64,000 nt of DNA from Geomonas limicola (lineage in GTDB: Bacteria > Desulfobacterota > Desulfuromonadia > Geobacterales > Geobacteraceae), in contig NZ_BLXZ01000005.1 of assembly GCF_014193675.1 (NCBI RefSeq), forward strand, positions 1 to 64,000. Direction: 5' to 3'. Below, piece after piece: positions 1 to 9,489 of this stretch (within the stretch, counting starts at the first letter, position 1; every line of letters begins with the position of its first letter). Made by a program: the position numbers and the translations under genes. The notes beneath the pieces are model-generated. The model saw nothing but the letters and a program-made list of their open reading frames with translations. It searched no databases and was not told the DNA's origin.

Positions 1-3000
1 ACCCTGTCGACCCACGAGGCGGTCACTGTCTCCGACGCAGTGACCGTGGCCCAGGCGAACGGGATCCAGGCAGTGACCGACGGTGTCATCACCGCGACCC
101 TGAGCGACACCTCGGCAGCGACCCTGGCAGGCCTCAACGGCACGGGCAATGCCTACACCGTTACCGTTGCCGGTACCGCCAATGCCAGCGAGCTCGGTAT
201 CATCGACTCGGCGACTACGCTCACCATCGACGCCAGCGGGGTCACTGCAATCACTGGTTCGGCGGCAGATGTCCTCACGGTGATCGGAGCTTCGGGCATC
301 ACCCTATCCGGTACCGAGGACATCACCATCACCGGTAACCCCAGCGTGGCCGACCTGAACAGCATCGACCTAGCCACCAGCGGCACCATAACCGCAACGC
401 TGAGCGGCAATGCCGCCGACCTGGTCGGCCTGCACGGTACCGGTAATGCCTACTCCGTCACGGTGAACGATGCCGCTACCCTGGCGCAGCTTGCTACCAT
501 CGCCACAACCAACAGCATCACTGCATACGCCGGCATCACTGGGATCGCTGCCGACTTCGCCGATGCGGCCGGCACCAGAACCGCGGATGCCATCACCTAC
601 GTAACCGGCAGCCACGGCGTGACGGTCACCGACGCCGCCACCATTGCCCAGTTGGCCAGCATTGATGCCAACACCAGCGGAACCCTCAACTACAGTGCAA
701 TTACCGATACCTCGGCCCATCTCAGTGCTGATGCCGGGTTCTATGTCACCGGTTCGGTGAACGTCACGGTGACCGACGGTGTCGCCCTGTCCGACCTGGT
801 AGCTCTCGAGGGTTACACCACCGGCCTGGTCACCGCCATGAACCTCTCCGATACCGCGGCCAACCTCACCCCGGCCGGCGTCGCTTCGGTTCATATCGCC
901 TCCGGCTCCAACGTGACCGTCACCGATTCGGCCACCGTGGCTCAACTCGCAGCAATCGACGGTGCCAACGGCTCCGGCACGCTTACCTACACCACACTGA
1001 CCGATTCGGCAGCCCACTTGGCGACCGATGCCGCCACCAACGCCGGGGCAGGCACCTACGTGATCGCCGGCCACAACGTCACCCTTACCGACACCGCAAC
1101 CGTCGCGCAGCTGACCGCCATCGATGCGGCAGCAGGGACCGTGACCTACACCACGGTGACCGACTCCGCCACCAACCTGGCGACCGACGCCGCGACCAAC
1201 GCAGGAGCGGGCACCTACGTAAGTACCGGCCATGACGCGATCCTGAGCGGTACTGCAAACGTGGCCCAGCTCACCGCCATCGACCTGGCGGCCGACAACG
1301 TGACGTACACCACGGTGACCGACTCCGCCAGCAACCTGGCGGCAGACGCCGCTACCAACGGCGGTACCGGTACTTTCGTGACGGCAACCCACGACGTCAC
1401 CGTGAACACCACCGCGAGCCTCGCCCAGTTGGCAGCCATCGACGCGGCAGCCGGCACCGTGACCTACACCACGGTGACCGATTCCGCCACCAACCTGGCC
1501 ACCGATGCCGCCACCAACGGCGGTACCGGTACCTACGTCACCGCAACCCATGACGTTACCGTCAACACCACGGCGACCGTCCAGCAGCTCACCGCCATTG
1601 ACGCGGCAGCCGGTGCCGTGACCTACACCACGGTGACCGACAGCGCGGCTAACCTGTCAAGCGACGCTCTCACCAACGCCGGGGCCGGTACCTACGTCTC
1701 GGTGGGCCACGACGTAACCGTCAACACCACGGCGAGCGTGCAGGAACTCACCGAGATCGACGCGGCAGCCGGTACCGTGACCTACACCACGGTTACCGAT
1801 ACCGCGGCACACCTGGCCACCGACGCTGCCACCAACGGCGGGTTGGGAACCTACGTCAGCGTTGGCCACAACGTGACCGTCAGCACCACGGCGAGCGTAC
1901 AGCAGCTGACCGCCATCGACGCGGCAGCCGGCACCGTGACCTACACCACGGTAACCGATAGCGCGGCCAACCTGGCCGCCGATGCGGCAACCAACGCGGG
2001 GGCCGGAACCTACGTCTCGGTCGGCCACAACGTGACGGTCACGGACCCTGCCAGCATCCAGCAGCTGACCAACATCGATGCCGCGGCCGGCACGGTCACC
2101 TACAGCGCCATCACCGACACCGAGGCTCACCTCATGGCTAACACGGGGGGCTACGTAACCAACAACATCAACCTCACCGTCACCGACGCGGCGACCCTCA
2201 CCCAGCTTGCCATCCTGGACGGCATGAACGGGGCAGGGGGCTCGGTGGTAGCAACCGTGGTCAGCGACACCCTGGCGAACCTGAGCGCCGACGCGGCAAC
2301 CAACGCCGGTGCGGGTACCTACGTCACCGCCGGCCACACGGTTAACGTGACCGACACCGCAAGCATCGCCCAACTGGCAACCCTCGACGCACTGGCGAAC
2401 GTCGGGACCGTGGTCGCCTCGAGCGTCACCGACACCTTGGCCCACATTCAGGCCGACAACACCGGTGCCGGCTATACCACCGGCCACAATGTCACGGTGA
2501 CCGATGCCGCCACGGTAGGCGAACTGACCGCGATCGACGTCTACGCCGCCACGGTCACCGCCAGCACGGTGAGCGACACCCTGGCCCACATCCAGGCCGA
2601 CAACGTCGGCTCCGCCTACAGCACCGGCCACAACGTCCATGTCACCGACTCGGCGACCGTCGCCGAGCTCGCCACCGTCGACGGCTACGCCGCCGTCGTC
2701 ACCTCCGCAGCCGTTCTGGACACGGCCGCCAACCTGGCCGCCGACGCGGCTACCAACGCCGGAGCCGGCACCTACGTCACCAACGGGGTCCATGTAATAG
2801 TGGACGGCACCGCAACCATCGCGCAGATGAACACCATCCACACCGCCGACACTACCGGCATCCTCACCTACAGCATCCTGGATACCGCGGCGCATATCCA
2901 GAGCGGTCTGGACGCCGACCCGAGCATGTCCCTGGTGCAGCACGCTGTCACCGTGGACGCCTCGGACAACGTGCTGCACCTGACCGCCACCGAATTCAGC

Positions 3001-3513
3001 AACTTCCTGGCTGGCTCGGCGCACCTGGCAGGCGACGACACCGTGATCCTCAACGATGCCGGTACCACGGGCCTTGCCCTGCACAACTACGGCGGCAACT
3101 CCACCATCGTCCTGGGCGGAGCCGCCAACGGCAACTACTTCGTGAGCCTGGGCGACTCCGGCGACACCACCATCCACCTGGGCGGCACCGGCAACCACAC
3201 CATCGGCGCGACCGACGGCGTAACCGAAACCTTCATCCTGGATGCCGCACAAAACGGCGGCTCGGTCATCTCCGGCCTCAGCGGTGCTGACCATGACGTG
3301 ATCCAGCTCGACTCCGGCGTGGGCACCCTCTTGAACGACGCTCACCACGTCTCCACCGCGGGCGAGGTCACCTCGGCCGGTCAGTGGTCCTTCGTGGGGA
3401 ACACGCTGACCTACTTCGACAGCGCCCACAACGCGGTCGAGTCGCTCACCCTGGCGGGTACCTACAGCACCGTGACCCTGCAGGGCGACGGTCATACCTT
3501 CCATCTGGGCTAA
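1..3513 (+). CDS. Giant repeat adhesin, C-terminal 1170 residues (5' end outside window)
   Basis: The frame is open to the first base, so this is the 3' part of a longer gene; a GTG at 40 is only an internal valine. Most of it is a tandem of about 53-residue units (159 bp at DNA level between about 1444 and 2080). Each unit holds an xxVTVTxxAxxxQL segment, an IDAAAGTVTYTTVTD segment and an A-A-T-N-A-G-A-G-TYV segment. The last 250 residues change to an acidic Gly/Asp-rich module containing SGLSGADHDVIQLDSG, which resembles the C-terminal part of RTX-type type I secretion substrates. There is almost no Cys. The next three genes encode a complete type I secretion system, which is the likely exporter. 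Role inferred: cell-surface adhesin or biofilm protein of the LapA/Bap kind. The family name is not certain. Confidence 0.82.
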   Translation, partial: TLSTHEAVTVSDAVTVAQANGIQAVTDGVITATLSDTSAATLAGLNGTGNAYTVTVAGTANASELGIIDSATTLTIDASGVTAITGSAADVLTVIGASGITLSGTEDITITGNPSVADLNSIDLATSGTITATLSGNAADLVGLHGTGNAYSVTVNDAATLAQLATIATTNSITAYAGITGIAADFADAAGTRTADAITYVTGSHGVTVTDAATIAQLASIDANTSGTLNYSAITDTSAHLSADAGFYVTGSVNVTVTDGVALSDLVALEGYTTGLVTAMNLSDTAANLTPAGVASVHIASGSNVTVTDSATVAQLAAIDGANGSGTLTYTTLTDSAAHLATDAATNAGAGTYVIAGHNVTLTDTATVAQLTAIDAAAGTVTYTTVTDSATNLATDAATNAGAGTYVSTGHDAILSGTANVAQLTAIDLAADNVTYTTVTDSASNLAADAATNGGTGTFVTATHDVTVNTTASLAQLAAIDAAAGTVTYTTVTDSATNLATDAATNGGTGTYVTATHDVTVNTTATVQQLTAIDAAAGAVTYTTVTDSAANLSSDALTNAGAGTYVSVGHDVTVNTTASVQELTEIDAAAGTVTYTTVTDTAAHLATDAATNGGLGTYVSVGHNVTVSTTASVQQLTAIDAAAGTVTYTTVTDSAANLAADAATNAGAGTYVSVGHNVTVTDPASIQQLTNIDAAAGTVTYSAITDTEAHLMANTGGYVTNNINLTVTDAATLTQLAILDGMNGAGGSVVATVVSDTLANLSADAATNAGAGTYVTAGHTVNVTDTASIAQLATLDALANVGTVVASSVTDTLAHIQADNTGAGYTTGHNVTVTDAATVGELTAIDVYAATVTASTVSDTLAHIQADNVGSAYSTGHNVHVTDSATVAELATVDGYAAVVTSAAVLDTAANLAADAATNAGAGTYVTNGVHVIVDGTATIAQMNTIHTADTTGILTYSILDTAAHIQSGLDADPSMSLVQHAVTVDASDNVLHLTATEFSNFLAGSAHLAGDDTVILNDAGTTGLALHNYGGNSTIVLGGAANGNYFVSLGDSGDTTIHLGGTGNHTIGATDGVTETFILDAAQNGGSVISGLSGADHDVIQLDSGVGTLLNDAHHVSTAGEVTSAGQWSFVGNTLTYFDSAHNAVESLTLAGTYSTVTLQGDGHTFHLG

Positions 3514-3854
3514 TAGGTTAAGCACAAGATAATGTGACACTGTCAATGGCGGTGTCGTACCGGGGGAAACGGTGCGACACCGTTTTTTTGTGCGGTCGGT
3601 GCAGTCAAAACGAAAGAAAAGTTTAAGCCTTAACAGGCACAGCCATTGCAAACACTCAGTGCGAACCGTGGCAGATAGACCGTTTCGGATCGTTTTGAGA
3701 GAAATCGTGTCAAGGAAACGTAAACACCACGCAAAAGTATTTCTTCCACTTGACACCGGTTCAAAAAATTGACTCTTCCCGCGTGCCGAGGCCCTCGTCG
3801 GACGAGGACAGTGGCGGGCGGGTTCCCCGCAACATCCACCCAGGACAGGTGACA
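3514..3854. other. Intergenic region between adhesin and secretion operon
   Basis: It holds the adhesin terminator and then about 260 bases that are more AT-rich than the flanking genes. No convincing gene is seen. A TTGACA at about 3753 lacks a good -10 at the usual distance, so no promoter is called, although one for the secretion genes should lie here. Confidence 0.5.
3550..3589 (+). terminator. Rho-independent terminator of the adhesin gene
   Basis: A 13-bp stem (one G-U pair) starting CGGTGTCGTACCG closes on a GGGGAAA loop and is followed by seven T. It lies 36 bases after the adhesin stop and separates the very long transcript from the secretion genes. Confidence 0.9.
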
Positions 3855-5093
3855 ATGCTTCGAACCGCATTACTGGCAGGACTGGTCGCTTCCACCATCT
3901 GCGTCCCCGCGGCGCAGGCAGAAAGGTACAGCTTCGAGCAACTGATGAGCGCCGCTTCGGCGAGTTACCCCACCGTGCTCTCCCGGGAGTCGGCTCGCGA
4001 GGCTGCGGCAGCCGACGTGAAAAGTGCCGAGTGGCAGCGTTTTCCCGCTCCCAGCATCGAGACCAACACCGACCGCTCGGGGAACAACAACGTGGTGTTC
4101 CGGCTGCAGCAGGTGCTCTGGGCCGGTGGCGGCATCACCGGCGGCATCCAGGCGGCGCGGGCACAGTACGACGCCTCGGACAAGGCGATCCGCGAGGCCC
4201 AGTACGACGTGGTCTCCCAACTCATCGAGGCCTACGTCGACGCGGTACGCCAGCAGGAGCGCCGGGTAATCAGCCGGCAGAACCTGAAACAGCACCAGCT
4301 TTTGGACGATACCATCAAGCGCCGGGTCGCCTCCGAGATCAGCCCCGAGGTGGACCACCAGCTCTCCCTGTCCCGGCTCTCCCAGGCGGTGAACGACCTC
4401 TCGGTCATCGACCAGGCACTGTCCCGCAGCCTCACCACGCTTTCCCAGCTCTCCGGGCATTCCGTGACCGAAGCCACCCCGCTTGAACTCGCCTCGATAG
4501 CGGTCCCCGCGACCCGGGACCTCGCGGTGCACGATGCGGTGGCGGTTTCCCCGTCGCTGGCGCGACTCAGCTTCGAGGAGCGCGCCGCCGAGGCCCAGGT
4601 CACGGTAAAAAAGGCGGCGCTCTGGCCCCAGGTGGCGCTGCGCTACGAAAAGAGCTTCAACAACAACGCGAGCATCTACGGGGCTACCAGCGACAACCGG
4701 ATCATGGCGGTGGTCCAGGCCCAGCCGGGCGCCGGGCTCTCCGCCTTCACGGGGGTGGCCTCGGCCGAGGCGCGCACCCGGGCGGCCCGCCAGGAGCGCG
4801 AGGCGACTATGCGCGACCTGGAGCGGGTGATCTCCAACGCCTGGAACGACCGCGAGGCCGCGCGCAACCAGCTCGAGTACGCCAACCGGGCCCGCACGAG
4901 CGCCCAGGATGTGGCGGAATCCTACAAACGGCAGTACATCATCGGCCGCAAGGCCTGGCTCGACGTTCTTAACGCGGTGCGCGAGGCAACCCAGTCGGAG
5001 CTGAGCGTCGTCGACGCCCGGGCCCAACTGGCGGTCACCACCCTGAAACTGGCGCTGTACACCGACAACCTGAGACTGGAAGTGAAAAAATGA
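3855..5093 (+). CDS. TolC-family outer membrane secretion protein
   Basis: The 412-residue protein begins with a signal peptide (MLRTALLAGLVASTICVPAA, cut near AQA) and then shows the long alternating helix pattern of outer membrane efflux proteins, in two related halves. The start at 3855 is chosen over an upstream in-frame codon because it gives the signal peptide and has AGGACAGG just before it. The product should form the trimeric outer membrane channel of the type I system, as LapE or AggA do. The stop overlaps the next start (ATGA), which indicates translational coupling with the ABC exporter. Confidence 0.88.
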   Translation: MLRTALLAGLVASTICVPAAQAERYSFEQLMSAASASYPTVLSRESAREAAAADVKSAEWQRFPAPSIETNTDRSGNNNVVFRLQQVLWAGGGITGGIQAARAQYDASDKAIREAQYDVVSQLIEAYVDAVRQQERRVISRQNLKQHQLLDDTIKRRVASEISPEVDHQLSLSRLSQAVNDLSVIDQALSRSLTTLSQLSGHSVTEATPLELASIAVPATRDLAVHDAVAVSPSLARLSFEERAAEAQVTVKKAALWPQVALRYEKSFNNNASIYGATSDNRIMAVVQAQPGAGLSAFTGVASAEARTRAARQEREATMRDLERVISNAWNDREAARNQLEYANRARTSAQDVAESYKRQYIIGRKAWLDVLNAVREATQSELSVVDARAQLAVTTLKLALYTDNLRLEVKK

Positions 5094-7156
5094 GCGACTC
5101 GACCTTGATTCCCATCATCGAACATTCCGCCATGCTGGTGGGCCAGGCGGTCCCGCGCGCCTGCCTGAACGACATGGCCAAGGAGATCGACCGGGCGGGT
5201 GAACAGGAAGAATTGGCCTCCCTGGTGCAGCGGGTCTGGAAGGCGGGGCGCCTGGACGGGCTCCCGAAACCCCTGGAGAACCCCGACGCCCCGGACTGCC
5301 CGTTTCTGGCCCGCGATCCGCAGCACGGCTGGTGCGTCGCTGTCTCGCGCAACCCGGACGGCAGCTGGCTCGCGCAGGCTTCGGCGGGGGGCAAGGTCTC
5401 CATCGACGCGGCCGCCGCGCAGTGCCTGAGCATCCCGGCCCGTGAGGTGGTGGCGGGAAGCACGACCCGCTCGCTAGACGTCATCTGGCAGACGGTCGGC
5501 AAGTACCGCAGCGTCTTCGCCGAGGCACTCCTGGCCACCTTCCTGATCAACTTCCTGGCCATCGCCACCTCGATCTACAGCCTGCAGGTCTACGACCGGG
5601 TGATTCCGCACAACGGCTACCAGACGCTCTTCGTCCTGACCGCCGGGGTGGTGCTCGCCACGCTCTTCAACGTGGTGCTCACCCAGGTGCGCGGCACCAT
5701 CCTGGACAAGACCTCGACGCTCATCGACCAGGAGCTCTCGGAGTGGTTCTTCGAGCGCGCGCTGGGGATCCACCTAAGCTTCCGCCCCAAGTCGGTGGGG
5801 ACGCTCTCCTCGCAGATCAAGGGTCTCGAGCTGGTGCGCGGCGTGATGAGTTCTGCCTCGCTGTTCCTGTTGGCCGACATCCCCTTCGCCTTCTTCTTCA
5901 TCTACATCATCTACCTCATTGGCGGCCTGGTTGCCGTGGTACCGCTCATCTTCTTCTTCATCTCCGCACTCTCCGGGATCCTCTTTCTCTGGAAGATCAA
6001 GAAGTACACCCAGCTGAACCAGGGGCAGAGTAACCGCAAGGTGGGGCTTTTGGTCGAGTCGATCGACTCCATCGAGATGGTCAAGGCGAACGGCGCCGAG
6101 TTCGAGCTGCAGAGCCGCTGGAACGCCCTGGGGAACGAGGCGGCCGAGGTGGACGACAAACTTAAACGCTACTCGGTGCTCCCCGGCAACATCGTGAGCT
6201 TCCTCTCCCAGATGGCCTACGTGGCGCTGGTCTGCTTCGGTGCCTACCTGGTCACCCTGCACCAGATGACCATGGGGGCGCTCATCGCCTGCAGCATCAT
6301 CTCGGGGCGCATCCTGTCTCCCCTGGGGCAGCTCCCCGGCTTCATGATGCGCTGGGGGCACGCGAAATCCGCCATCCAGGGGCTGGACCAGCTCTTGAGC
6401 CTCCCCAACGAACTGGACGACCGGGCCCATGCGCTCATCCCGGGGCACCTGGAGGGGCAGCTCAGGGTCGAACAGGCGGTGTTCCGGTACGACCGGGAGA
6501 TTTCCGCCCTCGAAGTGGCCAACCTGGACATCAGGCCGGGCGAGCGGGTCGGGATCATCGGATCGATCGGCAGCGGCAAGAGTACCCTCTTAAAACTAGC
6601 CTCGGGACTCTACCGGCCGGCCGCGGGGCGCGTTTTGCTGGACGGCATGGACATCTCGCTCATCTCGCCGCGGGTCTTGCGCCAGGCGATCTTCTACCTG
6701 CCCCAGGACATCCACCTGATGAGCGGCACCTTGCGCGACAACGTGCTGCAGGGGCTGCCCGATCCGGGCGACGAGGCTATCCTCGAGGCGGCCAAGAAGA
6801 CCGGGCTCTTCGAGCTGGTGCGCCAGCATCCCAAGGGGCTCGCGCTCCCCATCTCCGAAGGGGGACGGGGGATCTCCGGCGGGCAGCGCCAGGCGATAGG
6901 GCTCACCCGGATGCTCCTCGCCAAGCCGCAGATCATCCTCCTCGACGAACCGACGGCATCCATGGACGCCGGCACCGAGGCGCTCCTGGTCGCCACCCTG
7001 AAAGAGGTGGTCTCGCAAGGGGCGACGCTCCTGGTGGCCACCCACAAGAGCGCGCTCTTGCCGCTCCTGGATCGCCTCCTGGTGATGAAAGGGGGGAAAC
7101 TCTACATGGACGGCCCGCGCGACGCGGTGCTCTCCCGGCTCTCCGGGCAGGGGTAG
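5090..7156 (+). CDS. Type I secretion ABC transporter (LapB-like, with N-terminal C39-like domain)
   Basis: The 688-residue fused permease and ATPase has an N-terminal domain of about 140 residues, placed where C39 peptidase-like domains sit. I see no clear catalytic Cys-His arrangement there, so it is probably the degenerate form that binds RTX substrates. Membrane segments lie between about 150 and 400. The ATPase has Walker A GSIGSGKST (about 490), signature SGGQRQ (about 596) and Walker B IILLDEPT. It overlaps the TolC gene by four bases and is followed 54 bases later by the HlyD gene. Function: ATP-driven export of the upstream adhesin across the inner membrane. Confidence 0.9.
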   Translation: MSDSTLIPIIEHSAMLVGQAVPRACLNDMAKEIDRAGEQEELASLVQRVWKAGRLDGLPKPLENPDAPDCPFLARDPQHGWCVAVSRNPDGSWLAQASAGGKVSIDAAAAQCLSIPAREVVAGSTTRSLDVIWQTVGKYRSVFAEALLATFLINFLAIATSIYSLQVYDRVIPHNGYQTLFVLTAGVVLATLFNVVLTQVRGTILDKTSTLIDQELSEWFFERALGIHLSFRPKSVGTLSSQIKGLELVRGVMSSASLFLLADIPFAFFFIYIIYLIGGLVAVVPLIFFFISALSGILFLWKIKKYTQLNQGQSNRKVGLLVESIDSIEMVKANGAEFELQSRWNALGNEAAEVDDKLKRYSVLPGNIVSFLSQMAYVALVCFGAYLVTLHQMTMGALIACSIISGRILSPLGQLPGFMMRWGHAKSAIQGLDQLLSLPNELDDRAHALIPGHLEGQLRVEQAVFRYDREISALEVANLDIRPGERVGIIGSIGSGKSTLLKLASGLYRPAAGRVLLDGMDISLISPRVLRQAIFYLPQDIHLMSGTLRDNVLQGLPDPGDEAILEAAKKTGLFELVRQHPKGLALPISEGGRGISGGQRQAIGLTRMLLAKPQIILLDEPTASMDAGTEALLVATLKEVVSQGATLLVATHKSALLPLLDRLLVMKGGKLYMDGPRDAVLSRLSGQG

Positions 7157-7210
7157 GGCAGGGCGGAAACCGGAACACAACGAGTACCAGCGAGGAAAGG
7201 TTATACCGAT

Positions 7211-8374
7211 ATGAAAGACCAACGACGCGCCGCAAAACCCTCAGGAAAGATCCTCTTCATCACGAGTGCCGTGGTGATCGCCACCTTCTGCGCCTGGTCG
7301 GCCTGGGCCAAGATCGACATCATCATCCGGGCGCCGGGATCGGTCATCACGAGTGCCCACAACCAGGTGATCCAGGCGGCCGACGGCGGCACCATCAAGG
7401 ACATCCTGGTGAAGGAAGGCGACACGGTGCGCCGCGGGCAGAAGCTGGTGATCTTCGAGCAGGTGAAGACCCAGACCTCCTACCTGGAGACCCTGGCGAA
7501 GACCGCTTCCCTCAAGGCGACCATCGCGCGCTTGAACGCCGAGATCGCCGGGCGCGAGCCCCAGTTTCCCAAGGAGCTGCGCGCCTATCCTGAACTGATC
7601 ACCAACAACGAGACCCTGTTCCGCAAGCGCCAGGCTGCCATCCGAGACGACCTCGCCACCCTGGATAAGTCCCGGGAACTGGCCAAGGACGAGCTCGCCA
7701 TGAACCTGCCGCTGTTAAAGACCGGCGACGTCAGCAAGGCCGAGGTGTTGAGGCTGCAGCGCAACGTGGTGGAGATCGAAGGGAAGATCTCCAGCATCCG
7801 CAACAAGTACCTGCAGGACTCCCAGGCCGAGCTCTCCAAGGCGACCGACGACCTCGAGTCCGTGCAGCAGGTTTTGACCCAGCGCAAGGACCTGTACGTG
7901 AACACGGTGATCGAGGCTCCCATGGACGGGGTGGTCCGCAACATCCGCATCACCACCCGCGGCGGGGTGGCGCGCCCCGGCGAGGAGATCATGCAGATCG
8001 TCCCCAGCGACGACAAGCTGGAGTTCGAGGTGAAGGTGCAGACCGCCGACGTCGCCTTCGTGAAGCCGGGGCTCCCCGCCACCATCAAGATGGACGCCTA
8101 CGACTATTCGATCTACGGTTCACTCTCGGGGGTGGTGACCTACATCAGCGCCGACACGGTGAGCGACGAAGTGCGCACCCCCAACGACAAGCCGTACTTC
8201 AAGGTGCGGGTCCGGGCGACCGGGAAGAACTACCTGGGGAAGGCGGCCGAGACCATCAAGATCCAGCCGGGGATGACGGCTTCGGTGGAGATCAAGACCG
8301 GCAACAAGACGGTCTGGAACTACCTCACCAAGCCGCTGTCCAAGACGCTGAACGAATCGTTGGGTGAAAGATAA
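7211..8374 (+). CDS. HlyD/LapC-family membrane fusion protein of type I secretion
   Basis: This 387-residue protein has a short cytoplasmic N-terminus, one membrane segment (about 13-32), a biotinyl-lipoyl-like segment (VIQAADGGTIKDILVKEGDT), a central coiled coil of about 150 residues, and a second lipoyl half followed by a beta-barrel (IEAPMDGVVRNIRITTRGG). This is the usual order in periplasmic adaptors that join an ABC exporter to TolC. Length fits the family. An AGGAAAGG sequence lies about 10 bases upstream of the ATG. It is third in the secretion operon. Confidence 0.9.
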   Translation: MKDQRRAAKPSGKILFITSAVVIATFCAWSAWAKIDIIIRAPGSVITSAHNQVIQAADGGTIKDILVKEGDTVRRGQKLVIFEQVKTQTSYLETLAKTASLKATIARLNAEIAGREPQFPKELRAYPELITNNETLFRKRQAAIRDDLATLDKSRELAKDELAMNLPLLKTGDVSKAEVLRLQRNVVEIEGKISSIRNKYLQDSQAELSKATDDLESVQQVLTQRKDLYVNTVIEAPMDGVVRNIRITTRGGVARPGEEIMQIVPSDDKLEFEVKVQTADVAFVKPGLPATIKMDAYDYSIYGSLSGVVTYISADTVSDEVRTPNDKPYFKVRVRATGKNYLGKAAETIKIQPGMTASVEIKTGNKTVWNYLTKPLSKTLNESLGER

Positions 8375-8397
8375 ATGCCGATGACAGGAGGGATGAT

Positions 8398-9489
8398 ATG
8401 AACCCGCAGAAAACGTTGCTGACGCTCGCCGCCCTGGCGCTGGTCGGCCTGGTCCCGGCAGTCGGCCACGCCGACTACGCCGCTGCAGTCAAGGCCTACC
8501 AAAGCGGCGATTTCGTCACCGCCTACCAGGAGTACCTGGCGCTGGCCAAGGCGGGTGACGCCCGGGCCCAGAGCACGGTGGCCTGCATGCTCCAGGCAGG
8601 GGAGGGGGTGAGCCGCAATCCGGAGCAGGCGCTCCCCTGGCTGAAGAAGGCCGCGGAGGGTGGGGTCGCCCCGGCGCAGTTCAGCCTGGGCAAGGCCTAC
8701 GAAACCGGCCAGGGTACCGACCGCGACCTCGCCAAGGCGCTGGTCTGGTACGGAAAAGCTTCCGAGAACGGCGACGCCAAGGCCCTGGAGAACTTCAGGC
8801 GCCTGGACTCCCTGCGCACCCTGCCTGCCCCGGCTGTGGCGAAGCCTGCACCCCAGCCGGCCGCCGTGGTGCCGATAGCCACGGTAAGCGCGGCCCCGGT
8901 ACCGACCCCTGCAAAACCGGCCCCTGCGCCGGTCACGGTCGCCAAGGTAGCTGCGCCTACGGCTCCGGTCGCCGCCCCTGCCGCAGCCGAGGCGGACGAC
9001 ATGCCTGAATTGCGCTTCGGCAGCATGATGGCTCAGAAGGCGGAACCGGTCCCTGCGGCAAAGCCCGCGGCAGCTCCGGCGCCCCAGCCGGTGGCCAAAC
9101 CGGCACTCCCCCCCGCACCGAAACCGGCCGCAGTTAGCGCGCCGAAAGCGGTTGCCAGTGCACCCGTTGCCGAAACGAGCCCGCTCGCCAGGAAGCGCAA
9201 GGCCGCCGAGGCCGGCGACGTCGAGGCGCAGCTCTACCTCGGCTGGTGCTACAGCTCCGGCAAAGAGGTGCCGCAGGACAAGCAGGAAGCGGTGGTCTGG
9301 TATAAAAAGGCCGCGCAGGCCGGCAACCTGAAGGCCCAGGTCGCGCTGGGCTGGCTGTACTTCAGCGGTGAGGCGGGCAGCAAGGACCTGAAAGAGGCTG
9401 CCCTCTGGTACAAAAAGGCCGCTTCCCAGGGCGACGCCAAGGCCAAGGGGATGCTCAAGCGCATCGAGCTCGCCAGCGCCAACCGCTAG
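8398..9489 (+). CDS. Secreted Sel1-repeat protein with Pro/Ala-rich linker
   Basis: A signal peptide (LAALALVGLVPAVGHA) precedes two or three Sel1-like TPR repeats (about 28-125), then a linker of about 130 residues made mostly of Pro, Ala, Lys and Val, and two more Sel1 repeats (about 265-355; motifs AQLYLGWCYSSGKEVPQDK and VALGWLYFSG). Sel1 repeats are protein-binding helical pairs, and the linker may span the periplasm or the cell wall. It starts 23 bases after the HlyD gene and ends at a strong terminator, so it is probably the last gene of the secretion operon. A role in assembling or anchoring the secretion machine is inference from position only. Confidence 0.8.
   Translation: MNPQKTLLTLAALALVGLVPAVGHADYAAAVKAYQSGDFVTAYQEYLALAKAGDARAQSTVACMLQAGEGVSRNPEQALPWLKKAAEGGVAPAQFSLGKAYETGQGTDRDLAKALVWYGKASENGDAKALENFRRLDSLRTLPAPAVAKPAPQPAAVVPIATVSAAPVPTPAKPAPAPVTVAKVAAPTAPVAAPAAAEADDMPELRFGSMMAQKAEPVPAAKPAAAPAPQPVAKPALPPAPKPAAVSAPKAVASAPVAETSPLARKRKAAEAGDVEAQLYLGWCYSSGKEVPQDKQEAVVWYKKAAQAGNLKAQVALGWLYFSGEAGSKDLKEAALWYKKAASQGDAKAKGMLKRIELASANR

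Noticed and set aside
370-1551. Long minus-strand open frames opposite the adhesin (also 1657-3870)
   Set aside because: They mirror the repeats of the real gene, are almost pure Gly/Val/Asp low complexity and lack ribosome sites. High GC and strong codon bias keep the antisense frame open.
1-3513. CRISPR array or tandem DNA repeat
   Set aside because: The repeats are in frame, 159 bp long and encode protein units; there are no constant short repeats with variable spacers.
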